This document shows, one piece after another, positions 1-10,655 of a stretch of DNA of 64,000 nt. The translations under genes were made by a program, and so were the position numbers. The stretch spans positions 17,310,121 through 17,374,120 of the forward strand of contig CM039506.1 of NCBI GenBank assembly GCA_022432975.1. Reading direction: 5' to 3'. Below the pieces are notes generated by a model. The model was not told where the DNA came from and did not search any database. It saw only the letters and a list, made by a program, of their open reading frames with translations. Positions within the stretch are counted from its first letter, which is position 1. The number at the start of each line of letters is the position of its first letter. The stretch comes from Begonia masoniana. Its lineage: Eukaryota; Streptophyta; Magnoliopsida; Cucurbitales; Begoniaceae.

Positions 1-1468
1 GAACAACAATCGTTCACCATCCACCAATGACGTCAGCCGGATGATGTCCTCATCCGTCAGAGACATCTTCCGGTAGGCATGTGCAAAACATGTGACTCAC
101 TTACCTCATCCGATAAGAGACATCATCCGGTGAACAGCAAACGTTCACCATCCACTGGTGACGTCAGCCGGATGATTCATTCATCCAGCTTCTATCACAC
201 AGCTCCTGCCGATGACGTCAGCTGGATGATACGTTCACCCAACTTCTATCACACAACAATGAAACCCGGAAATCTTTAAACAACTTATACCGACAGAAAA
301 GTAACCTAACCTTCACAGATCTCATACTTCGTAGACATAAACATAGGCAGACATAAATCATGGACTCATCTAGATTACATGTAGCGGAAGACTTATATGA
401 AACAGGTTATTCTATTCTCTTTTAATCATCCCCGACTCGGTAACCAAACCAGACAATCACAAAATCCAGTATTCAAAGAAAGATCTTATCCTACTTAAAC
501 ATCAGTTTTCTCATAAACCTTACTGACATAATAAGAGCATAACCACGGGTCGATTTTGCCTGCCAGCCACAAACTTCCACCCTGAGCACCTTCCAACAAC
601 CAACTTAAACATCTTCATCAACTTTGAATTCCTAACCTGATATCTCGTCACCTACATCATAAGGTTTTAACTATAAGCCTAATGCTTAGTAAGGAATGCA
701 ATACTAACATGTATACGTGAATGCATAGTTGCAAGAAAATCATGATCATGTTCGTTTCATGTTCTTCTCTTGTTCTTATTCGTGTTCTTGTTCATCACTT
801 CATCATATGGATTAAGGGAGGATTTATGCCGTAAAGGGGGGATGACAGTGCAAGTGTACATAGTCCCTTTCGGGCCGTATTCATGGTCCTTCTCTTTGGA
901 CAGTGACATACGTCAAACCGCCCCCAACCCTCACTTAATCTGGTTGCATAAGTTTCATTTTCATTCTCATATCTTGTTCATGGGGGAAAACATGGTCATA
1001 AATCGTTTTCATATGCTTGAGAAGTAAATCATGATGCATGACATGAATGTTCTTAAATCATCAGACTATGGAAAATATCATACTAGACAGTTGACTTCAT
1101 AGACTCTATCAGAACATCACATAACATAGTTCTCAAACATCCGAAAATCATCCAAGTACAAACCGTCTTACTAACTTAAGACAAACATCAAACACATAAC
1201 TAATTTAGTACCCTTAAGATGTAGGGCCCTAATGGCCAGAAATCTTAATACATTCACTTACTTGGCTTCCTTAGCAAATTTATGCTCCTTTTCTTCAGAC
1301 TTCTTCACCTAAAACATTTATATCGCAGTATTTAAAACAAAATCCTAAAAGTCCTAATCACAAGTCATCCTAGAATCTATGTAACGACCCCGTTTCCCAG
1401 CAAGATATTGTCCGCTCTGGGGATTGAGTCGCAGCACAATATCCTCCCCTCACAGCTTTGTTTGGCGA

Positions 1469-1563
1469 GAACTTCCCGGAAGGTCACCCAACCTGGAATT
1501 GCTCTCGCCGAAGCACTTTTAACTTCTGAGTTCTTATGGGATCCGTTGCCAATCGTGCTCCAA
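1469..1563 (-). promoter_or_regulatory. 5S rRNA-like promoter segment in left Cassandra LTR
   Basis: Read on the minus strand, this resembles the 3' two thirds of plant 5S rRNA: a GGATCCCATAAGAACTC block, then GTTAAAAGTGCTTCGGCGAG, then GGTTGGGTGACCTTCC. These correspond to the internal control region (A box, intermediate element, C box) bound by TFIIIA for RNA polymerase III. It is not a functional 5S gene, because the 5' part is too diverged. In Cassandra elements this segment is known to be conserved; activity here is inferred. Confidence 0.85.
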
Positions 1564-1918
1564 AACGCGTCTTGCTATGTTGGGAGTGTCTCTTTACATA
1601 TGTTTCATTTCCACATACTTCCCCAAGCGATGTGGGATTGTGACGACCCCCTTTTTACGACCTGTCACCTTCCGGTTCGTCCGCGCGGACGTACCGCCAT
1701 CCGGGTTCCGGTTCGTGCAGCCATCGTACACATACGTACATATTTGGATCATCACAATCACCTCCCCTCGGGGGCCCAACGTCCTTGTTGGCCACATTTT
1801 CGGTTGGTTACAGGCTCTGATACCATTTGTAACGACCCCTTATTCCAGCAAGATATTGTCCGCTCTGGGGATTAGGCCGCAGCCCAATATCCTCCCTTCA
1901 CGACTTTGTTTGGCGAGA

Positions 1919-2011
1919 ACTTCCCAGAAGGTCACCCAACCTGGAATTGGTCTCGCCGAAGCACTTTTAACTTTGGAGTTCTTATGGGATCCGTTGTCAA
2001 TCGTGCTCCAA
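1919..2011 (-). promoter_or_regulatory. 5S rRNA-like promoter segment in right Cassandra LTR
   Basis: This is the same 5S-derived block as in the left LTR, with a few substitutions. Being in the 5' LTR (next to the primer-binding site), it is the copy that would drive transcription of the TRIM on the minus strand. That is also the sense strand of the surrounding Y LTR. Confidence 0.85.
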
Positions 2012-2780
2012 AATGCGTTTTGCTATGTTGGGAAGGTCTCTTTACATATGTTTCATTTCCACATACTTCCTCAAGCGATGTGGGATTGTGACGACCCCCT
2101 TTTTACGACCTGTCACCTTCCGGTTTGCTCGCGCAGACGTACAACCATCCAGGTTCTGGTTCGTGCAGCCATCATACATATACGTGCATATTCGGGTCAT
2201 CACAATCTAGTACTTAAAGTCATTCCCGAATCCCTTAGTCTAGTTCTCTGTGTGCAGTCTGAAATCCAAAAATCGAAACAGCTAGGTTCAACTAACGATT
2301 AATTAGGGTCGGTTATATTAAATGTCCAGAATAGATTCGGAAATGACATTACTGAATCCAGATTATAAATGTTACTATTGTTACTTGGCCATTGGAGAAA
2401 CCAAACTGCAACACACGCTGAAAAACAGAGCTTAACAACTACATTGTCTAACTCATACCTCTAGCGTAGAGTATCCGAGAAATAGCAAGGGAACTGGTCG
2501 TCAAAGGGAGGATTATTGGCAGGCAGAGAGTGAGAGCTCGAGAGAGAAAATCGCTGAAAGGAGAAAGTGTCGGCTACAGTGGCGTTGGTGAGGTTGAAAA
2601 ATTTTCCATTTCCTTTATATAACGATCACAACCCACCCTTATTACAATTTTGTCACTCAACCTAGTTTCACACAATTTGGAGCAAATCTTGGTATTAAAT
2701 TTAAATCAAAAGGTCCAATAATAATGGTGACAGTTAAATCAGTTAAGAAAATCACCTGGCTAAAAATGTCGGGTGTTACA

Positions 2781-3887
2781 AAATGAGTGTGTGGCTCCCG
2801 TATCTATAAGTGTATAAGCAGAAATACCACAGATCATAATTGTACCTATTATGACCGTATGCTGCACCACATCCTCATCTTCCATTAAAGCATAGACTCT
2901 TGGCGCTACTCTCACACGATTTGGTTCTGGCGGCATAGGGCAATATCTGACCATGTGTCCAACCTTGTCACATCTATAGCAACGGCCAGAATATAATTTG
3001 CATTTGCCATGGTGGTTCTTTTGGCAAGTGGAACATAGAGGAGCTAGGGGTCGCTTTCTTTTTTCTTGATCATCATTTGGATTGAAGGGTCTCTTCACAC
3101 CTTTCTGCTGTTGCTGCGGTCCTCTATTCGGTTGTGGTTGCCAACCTCTGCCCTGGCGCGGTGGTGGTTGAGTCTCCTTGATGAACTTCCTTGGCGGTTC
3201 GCGTTGTCCTTGTACTGTTAACTCAACTTCTTCCAATTCCAAGGCCTTAGTTGCCACTTCGGAATAGGGTATGTTATGGATCCCCACAGTCTTCACTCCC
3301 TGAAAGAGGCTCAGCTTCAGTCCATGGACAAACTGGTGAATCTTGTCTTCCTCATCATCCACCAGACGGGGTGCAAACCTGGACAAGGCCTCAAACTTAC
3401 AGATGTAGTCAGCCACAGAACCGGTTTGGCGCAGCTGCATAAACTCCATCTTTTTGCTGGCCCGAACTGCTCGGCTAAAATACTTGTCATAAAAGGCCGT
3501 CTTGATCCACGCCCAAGTCATAGTTTCTGCATTCGTAGTGCTCTGAATTGAGTCTCACCAATGCCTTGCACCCAATGCAAGATGAAAAACAGCACATGTG
3601 ACCTTGTCCCCTTCATCGACCTTGGCATACTTGAACATGTCCTCAATTGTCCAAATCCACTCCTCAGCATAAATAGGATCTGAAACTTGACCATTGAATA
3701 CTGGAGGTCGAAGGCGGTGAAAACGCTCGCTTCCATTGTCGTGAGTCGTATTTGAGCTAGAATTCCCCTGCTCATCCTTAGCAGCCACCCACTGCTCAAT
3801 TTGGTGGGACTGGCGAATAACCAACTCGGTTAGCTGAGCGATGGTGTTACTATCTTCATTGCTCTCTCTTTGTTGACCTCTTACCAT
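2781..3887 (-). pseudogene. Element X gag and start of protease (copy A), truncated
   Basis: Gag starts at the ATG at 3887 (MVRGQQRES). The gag core lies around 3300-3750, a CCHC knuckle CYRCDKVGHMVRYC around 2960-3000, then protease with the active-site triplet DTG followed by ATHSF. The frame is broken near 3530-3590. Coding stops directly after the protease active site because element Y inserted at 2780; the rest of X pol is not in this window. Upstream on the minus strand is a short leader (3888-4049) with a candidate GTAAGT donor after CCAACAACT. Confidence 0.85.
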
Positions 3888-4033
3888 TTTGAGATTTCTA
3901 AACAAGTAATCATAAACACATCTTAACGTAATGACATTACTAAAATCATAGACACTTACAGTTGTTGGAGTGTGCTCATGTGACAATCTATGCTGGAAAG
4001 CAGTCTGCAGAATCGATTTTAGAACCTGGTTTT

Positions 4034-4045
4034 GCTCTGATACTA
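4034..4045 (-). other. Primer-binding site of element X
   Basis: The minus strand reads TAGTATCAGAGC, one base from the Met-initiator complement TGGTATCAGAGC. It sits 4 bases from the LTR end at 4050. It fixes the orientation of X (minus) and identifies 4050-6416 as its 5' LTR. Confidence 0.75.
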
Positions 4046-4049
4046 TAAC

Positions 4050-6416
4050 TGTAACGACCCGAGTCTCCCAAACCCGATTTGTTACTCATGACATAGGACT
4101 GGACTAATAAATTTACGGAAAATTTTAAAATTTCTCTCAATGATGAAAATTCCATCTATAATCCTCGATTGTACAGCGGAAAACTCGATATGTAAACAAC
4201 ATTTATAAATAGACAAAACGTTAAGACTTTTGACTGAGGGAATTGAGAATCAAAGGACATCTACCGATCGCAAACAACAAAACTTTTTCTCGTATCTGTC
4301 GATCGCAAAATGACAAAACATAATCCCCACTTCTACCGATAGTATTAAACAACGACATCTACCGATTGTCACGTGCAACCCACTTGACTCATTAAACTTC
4401 TTCCGATAGAATTAAACAACATCTACCGATAGAATTAAACAACATCTACCGATGGAATTAGACAACCTCTACCGATCACAAAGCGACAAAGCATAATTAC
4501 CCACATCATCCGATCACAAGAAGACAAGACTTATTACTCACTTCTACCGATTTACATGTGAATCACACGTGACATATTAAGCATCATCCGATAGAAGACT
4601 TCTACCGGTGAACAAGAAATTCCTAGCATTTGTCGATAGTGATAAATAGCATCTACCGATTGACATGTGCATCACACGTGACATATAAGCATCATCCGAT
4701 AGAAGACCTCTACCGGTGAACAAGAAATTCCTAGCATCTGTCGATAGTGATAGACAACATCGACCGACGACAACATCTACGAATCGAGACATCCTGACTT
4801 TCACGGACTTCAACTTGACTAAAATAAGATTGCACAGGTATATATCATAGACTCATCCAGAATATGTGTAGCGGAAGACTTAAATAAAACATAAATCATT
4901 CTATCTCCTCATGATCATTCTTAAACTTAGAAATCCAGTCAGACAAATCCCAAAATCCATCGTGTCAAGAAAATTCCTTCCTACTTAATTTCAGTATGTA
5001 TAATTCTTACTAACATCATAAGAGCAGTAACCAGGGGTCATAGTCGCCTTTCTATCCACAAATCTGTCACCCTGAGCTCCATCCAGCAACCAGTCTTAGA
5101 CATCCTCACTGAATTTGGAATCCTCACCTGGTACTTCTTCACCTACATCATAAGGTTTAAACTATAAGCCTAATGCTTAGTAAGGAGTGCAATGCTAACA
5201 TGTATGCATGAATGCACAGTTGAAAAGAACACGTTTACATAATCATTTCTCATTACATTCTTGTTCATGTTCATGTTCATCGTTTACATCACGTTCTTGT
5301 TCATCATTTACATCATGTGGATTAAGGGAGGATTTGTGCCGAAAAAGGGGTTGACAGTGAAAGTGTACATAGTCCCTTGCGGGCCATATTCATGGTCCTC
5401 CTTTTGGACAGTGACACACGTCAAACCGCCCCCAACCCTCTCTTAATCCTTGTTGCATAAGTTTCATGTTCATATCTTGATCGTGAAGGAAAACATGCAC
5501 TTAAAATATTTTCATATGCTTGAAAAGGAAAACAATCGTGAAGCATGAGTATGAGTATTCTCATTTCATCAGACTAAAAGGACAGCTCATTCATTTATCA
5601 AAAGATCACACTATCAACTCGAGTATCATAACCAAACAGACAATAGCACAGATAACCTTTGAACATTATAGACAACATCTACCTAGTACCCTTCTGATGT
5701 AGGGCCTTAATGGCCGGGAATCTTACTCACTCACTTACCTAGTTTCCCTTAGCAACTTGAACACTTCACCTAGAACATTTCACATTACAGAGTTAAAACA
5801 AAATCCTAAAAGTTCTAACCAAAAGTCATACTAGAATCTAACGTACATGTATTTCTAAGTTCTTTAGTCAAGCACCTTATGTGCGTAGATCAAGTTTCCA
5901 GAACCTAAAATGACCAGATTCAACCAGCAACTAAACACAGTCGATTATCTTAATGTCCAGATCGAATCGGAAATGTCATTACTAAACGCAGATTATAAAT
6001 GTTACTACAATAACTATGCCATTGAAGAATCTGAAACTTCAAGTTCTAGCTGAAAACAGAGCTCTAAGTAACTAACCAACAACTACATTGTCTAAGCCTT
6101 ACCTAGAGCGTGGATTGTCGGGGTGGAGACTGAAGAATTGATTGTCGATGGGGAAGTAGCTGGCCGAGAGGGAGCTCTGAAGAAAAAGGAAAATCGCCAA
6201 GAAAGGAATGTCAGCTACCGTGAGGTTTTAATGAGGTTTAAGGATTTCCATTTACTATATATACTAAATAAAATCCTCCTTTATTACGGTTCTGCCACCA
6301 CACAAATAGAAATTGAATAAGCTTTGACATTTAATTCTAAATCGAAAAAATCATTAATAGAGGTGACAGTTAAATCAGTTAAGAAAATCACTTGGCCAAA
6401 ATTGTCGGGTGTTACA
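4050..6416 (-). mobile_element. 5' LTR of element X (copy A), 2367 bp
   Basis: The LTR runs from TGTAACGACC at 4050 to GTGTTACA at 6416. On the minus strand it shows a TATATATA box (6256-6263) and a first leader donor near 6100 (CTAG|GTAAGG). Exon 2 is 5769-5739. Intron 2 runs from 5738 to about 5143, with complementary elements at 5690-5703 and 5142-5155 (13 of 14 pairs). A run of CATCTACCGAT-like repeats occupies about 4255-4800. Its right end interrupts the integrase of Z. The family is shared with Y, which carries Cassandra where this LTR has none. No genes are present. Confidence 0.9.
6256..6263 (-). promoter_or_regulatory. TATA box of X LTR
   Basis: A TATATATA run read on the minus strand lies about 150 bases upstream of the first candidate leader donor near 6100. 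Its position suits the Pol II core promoter of the LTR, with transcription running toward lower coordinates. The assignment is by sequence only. Confidence 0.55.
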
Positions 6417-9400
6417 AATCTTTAAATAGACCTCATCACCTTCTTCAAATTCCAGTTTTCTCTGTGTCGTGTCAGCGTAGCTCTTCTGTCGACTCTGAGC
6501 TATCTCGATACGCTGTCGGATAACGGCAATCTTCTCTGCCGTTTGCTGTAGAATCTCAGGACCAATAATTCTGGCTTCACCAACCTCGTCCCAATATAAT
6601 GGAGATCTACACTTTTGACCATACAAAGCCTCGTACGGAGCCATACCGATGGTAGTCTGGAAGCTGTTGTTGTAAGAGAACTCGATCAGTGGCAAATGCC
6701 TGCTTCACGATCCCTGAAATTCCAACACACAAACTCTGAGCATATCCTCCAAAATCTGATTTGTCCTCTCTGTCTGACCATTAGTCTGAGGATGAAATGC
6801 CTTGCTGAAATTTAGCTGAGTCTCCATAGCTTTGTGCACACTCTTCCAGAACTTAGAAGTGAATCTTGGATCTCGATCTGAGACAATAGAAACTGGAACT
6901 CCATGCAGCCTAACAATCTCCTGCACATAAAACTCGGCGAGCTGATCCATAGAAGACGTCATCTTCACAGCTAAGAAGTGAGCTGACTTTGTCAATCGGT
7001 CCATAATCACTCAGATGCCATCATGACCTTTCGTCATCCTCGGGAGCCCCACAATAAAATCTGTGGAGATTTGCCCCCATTTCCACTCCGGAATCGGCAG
7101 TGGTTGTAATGTTCCGGCCGGTCTCTGGTGTTCTGCCTTAACTTGTTGACAAACTAAACAGGTTTCAACATATTTCGCAACTTCCCTCTTCATGTTCGGC
7201 CACCAAAAGTGTTGTTTTAAATCCCGGTACATCTTGGTACATCCTGGGTGCACAGAATAAGCTGAAGAATGAGCTTCGGCTAAAATCTCTTTCTTCAATT
7301 CTTCGTCGTTAGGCACGTACCATCTATGCCTGAACTTCAGAATACCATCATCTGACAAGTTAAACTCAGACAAGTATCTAGATGTCATGCTTAATCGAAT
7401 CTCCTCACACTCTATATCTTTCTGCTGAGCTTCACGTATCTTATCCAGAATAGTCGGTCTGAGAGAAATGTTGGTGAGCATACTGGACAACTCCGCCACA
7501 ATCTCCACATCAAACTTCTCAATCTCAGACCACAACATAACCGACATCGCTGCAAGTGAAGGCTGACTCGTAGTAGGCATTCGGCTCAAAGCATCAGCGA
7601 CCTTGTTCGCCTTTCCCGGATGGTACTTAATCTCAAACTCATAGTCTTTGACGAACTCTAGCCAACTTCTCTGTCGCATATTCAGTTCCTTCTGCGTAAA
7701 CAAATATTTCAGGCTTTTGTGGTCGAAAAATATCTCGCACTGCTGCCCATATAAGTAATGTCTCCAAATCTTCAGTTCAAAAACCACGGTCACTAATTCC
7801 AGGTCATGCGTAGGATAGTTCTGCTCATACGGCTTCAACTGCCGAGAAGCATACGCGATAACCCTCCCTTCTTGCATAAGTACGCATCCAAGCCCAACTT
7901 TAGATGCATCACAATATATGCTGAACTTATCGCCTTCAACAGGCAATGTCAACACTGGACTTGCGGTCAATCTCTGCTTTAACTCCATAAAACTGTTGTC
8001 ACAAGCAACCGACCATATAAACTTCTCGTTCTTCCAAGTCAACGTGAAAGAGGAACTGCAATCTTCGAAAATCCCTCTATAAACTTCCAATAATATCCAG
8101 CCAACCTGAGAAATCCACGTACCTCTCGCACGTTCTTAGGCTGTGGCCAATCTCTGACCACCTGAATTTTACTCGGATCCACAGAAACTCCTTCCTGTGA
8201 TATGATATGGCCAAAAAAACTGACTCTATCCAGCCAAAACTCATATTTGGAGAACTTGGGATATAGCTGGTGTCATTACAAAATTCCTAGAACAATCCGC
8301 AATTGCTCTTCATGCTCCTCCTTCGTCTTAGAAAAAATCAAATGTCGTCGATGAAAACTACAACGAACTTATCTAGATAATCCTTGAAGACGCGGTTCAT
8401 CAATCCATAAACGCTGCAGGGGCAATAGTAAGTCCAAAAGACATAACAAGGAACTCATAATGCCGTACTTCGTTCAGAATGCCGTTTTCTGAATATCTTC
8501 CTTCCGGACCTTCAACTGATAGTAACCCGAGCGTAAGTCAATCCTGGAAACACTCGAGCACCTTGCAGCTGATCAAACAAATCATCTATCCGGGGCAGTG
8601 GATACTTATTCTTCACTGTAAGCTTATTCAGCTCTCTGTAATCCACACACATCTTAGGGTCCTGTCTTTCTTCTTGACAAATAGTACGGGCGCACCCCAG
8701 GGTGAAAAGTTGGGTCGGATGAAACCCTTATCTAGCAACTCCTCAAGCTGAGTTTCAACTCTCTCAATTCAGCAGGCGCCAATCTATATGGATTCTTAGA
8801 CACTGGCACGGAGCTCGGATATACATCAATGATAAATTTGATCTCCCTATCCGGCAGTAATCCGGGTAGATCGTCAAGGAATATCTATGAGAATTCTCTG
8901 ACTATAGGAATGTCACTCGGCTTTACTCCGCTGAGCAACTGAGTATCAAGTACTGTGGCCAAATAAGTAGAGCACTCACCTTTACACTGCTCGTTGACCT
9001 TCATGGAATAGGAAATAGGCGATCCACTCAGTCTGTTCATCACCTGATAAGAAACCTCGGCTTTACTCGAGGGTCGAAAGTCACAATTCTTGATCGATAA
9101 TCGATGGTGGCGAAGTGCCTGTGAAAGTCAGTCCATCCCTAAGATAAGATCGTAGATCTCTATGCCCATAACAATCAGGCGAGCATAGAGGGTATTGTTC
9201 CCAACCGAGACAATATTGCCCTGGACAACATGACCTGACTGCATACGCTCTCCTGAAGGTAGCATCACACTATATTCTCATTTTGCTAACTCAGGCACAA
9301 GTTTCAGTCTAGACACACAAGCAGTGGAAACAAAAGAGTGCGTAGCTCCCGTGTCTTTCAAAGAAATACCGCCACGCCCCATAATCAATATGGTACCTGC

Positions 9401-10488
9401 TATCAACGAGGGCTGAGCTCATCGTCGATATCACCAGGCTCGATAAATGCAAAGATCCTCGGCATCACCCTCCTCTGGTCTGTGCCTAACTGCTCACGGC
9501 CCTGCTTCGGGCAATCTTTAACGAAGTGGCCAATTACTCCACACCGATAGCATTATTCGTGCCCATTCTGCACTCTCCACTGTTGTTCTTTCTCGCACTT
9601 AGGGCACCAAGGCATTGAGAAGCCCCTTGTACCTATTTTTCCTTCCCTCGATCATTGCCTCCCTCTAAAGGCCTCTTAACGCCCCGTTGTTGTTGCTGTG
9701 GTTGTCCTCTCGGCTGCCAGCCCTCATTTCTGAGCTGAGGGTGGATCTCATGAAAGAAGTCTTTAGCTGGCTCCCTTGGTTTGACATAGCTCTGATCAAC
9801 AGCCTCAATCTCAAGTGCCTCTGGCCACTATCTCATCATAGGATACATTCCGCACCCCTTATATGGTAAGACTCTTCCGAATTTCTTAGCTAAGCCCCTG
9901 TACAAATCTGCATACCTTGTCTTCATTAACACTGACCTGACGTGGCGTGAATCGGGACAAAGCCTCAAACCTCCTCACATAGTCGGCAATCAAACCAACT
10001 TGCCGCAACTGCATGAACTCTACCATCTTCACCTCCCGCACTGTATGGCTGAAGTACTTGTCATAGAATATCATTTTGAAACTCTCCCAACTCATAATCG
10101 TTACATTGGTGGTTGTTTTGATGGAATCCCACCAGAATCGGGCATCCAGTGCTAAGTGGTAGCTCACCAACGCAACCTTCTCTCCGTCCTCAATGCTTGC
10201 GTAGGCCAGCATGTCCTCCATGGTTTGAATCCACTCCTCAGCTGAAGAGGGATCCGCAGACTGCCCAAGCTTCTGGAATCTCTCCATCCCTCGATTACCG
10301 GGAGTCGCTGTCTCCCTTGCTCTAACGCCCTCTCGGTCTATTAGGGTTCCCAACTGTTGGGACTGTCTCTCCATCTGTTGAGCTTATCGCTCCATGTGTT
10401 GGGACTGTTGGGACTGTTGGGCAATAAAATCCTTAAGGTGGTCTATCGTATCGTCTCTATCATCTCGGTCATTTCCTCGACGCACCAT
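6417..10488 (-). pseudogene. Element Z gag-pol (copy A), decayed and interrupted
   Basis: The minus-strand polyprotein starts at the ATG at 10488 (MVRRGND). An in-frame TAA at 10384-10386 and another at 9886-9888 break gag. One CCHC knuckle (CYRCGVIGHFVKDC in copy B) and a DTG protease follow. RT, RNase H ([14 protein letters not shown]) and integrase follow in order from about 8900 to 6417, broken by several stops and one-base shifts. The integrase is cut at 6416/6417 by the X LTR, just before the GPY/F region, so the C terminus and chromodomain are elsewhere. Family members are about 1500 residues long; this copy cannot make a full product. Confidence 0.88.
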
Positions 10489-10655
10489 ATTTCTATAACT
10501 CCTGTAAAGGTTAAAAGCAAATAACTCTAAGAAATCAAAATCAAATAAAACTTTTAAACATACTTACAGTTGATGAAGGATGTCCGTGTAGTGGCTGTGC
10601 AGTCGAGCAGTCTACAGAACCGTTTTTAAAACCCGGGGGTTCTGATAGTATAAAT

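Larger units (their letters stand above)
1380..2204 (-). mobile_element. Cassandra-type TRIM, complete, 825 bp
   Basis: Two 377-bp LTRs (1380-1756 and 1828-2204) flank a 71-bp internal region and begin TGTAACGACC on the plus strand. A 5-bp target duplication ATCTA lies at 1375-1379 and 2205-2209. The homologous X LTR has a single ATCTA there (5836-5840), giving an empty-site comparison. Next to the right LTR is the complement of the Met-initiator primer site TGGTATCAGAGC (1814-1825). Next to the left LTR is a pyrimidine tract, the complement of a polypurine tract. There is no coding capacity, which is normal for TRIMs. The LTRs contain 5S rRNA-like sequence, the hallmark of Cassandra. Confidence 0.92.
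1..2780 (-). mobile_element. 5' LTR of element Y (copy A), left end outside window
   Basis: This is the minus-strand LTR of a Ty3/gypsy element of the X/Y family. Its right end GTGTTACA falls at 2780 and abuts X protease sequence. The matching complete LTR in copy B runs 20326-24052. Read on the minus strand it has a TATA-like TTATATAA at 2615-2622, a small leader exon 2 (1308-1262), and intron 2 with the paired elements at 1212-1225 and 651-664. An array of ACCGAT/TGACGTCA repeats lies near its 3' end (about 1-290). A Cassandra TRIM is inserted at 1380-2204. Short open frames inside it have no recognisable domain and look like noise. Confidence 0.85.

Noticed and set aside
770..1027. Short frame beginning with a hydrophobic MFLFVFLFI stretch (also at 21581 and 5261), as a secreted or membrane peptide
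   Set aside because: It derives from (GTTCTT)n-like low-complexity sequence in LTR intron 2, is not conserved in frame between X and Y, and has no domain.
1469..2011. A 5S rRNA gene
   Set aside because: Only the internal-control-region part is recognisable and it is diverged; it lies in both LTRs of a TRIM with the other Cassandra hallmarks.
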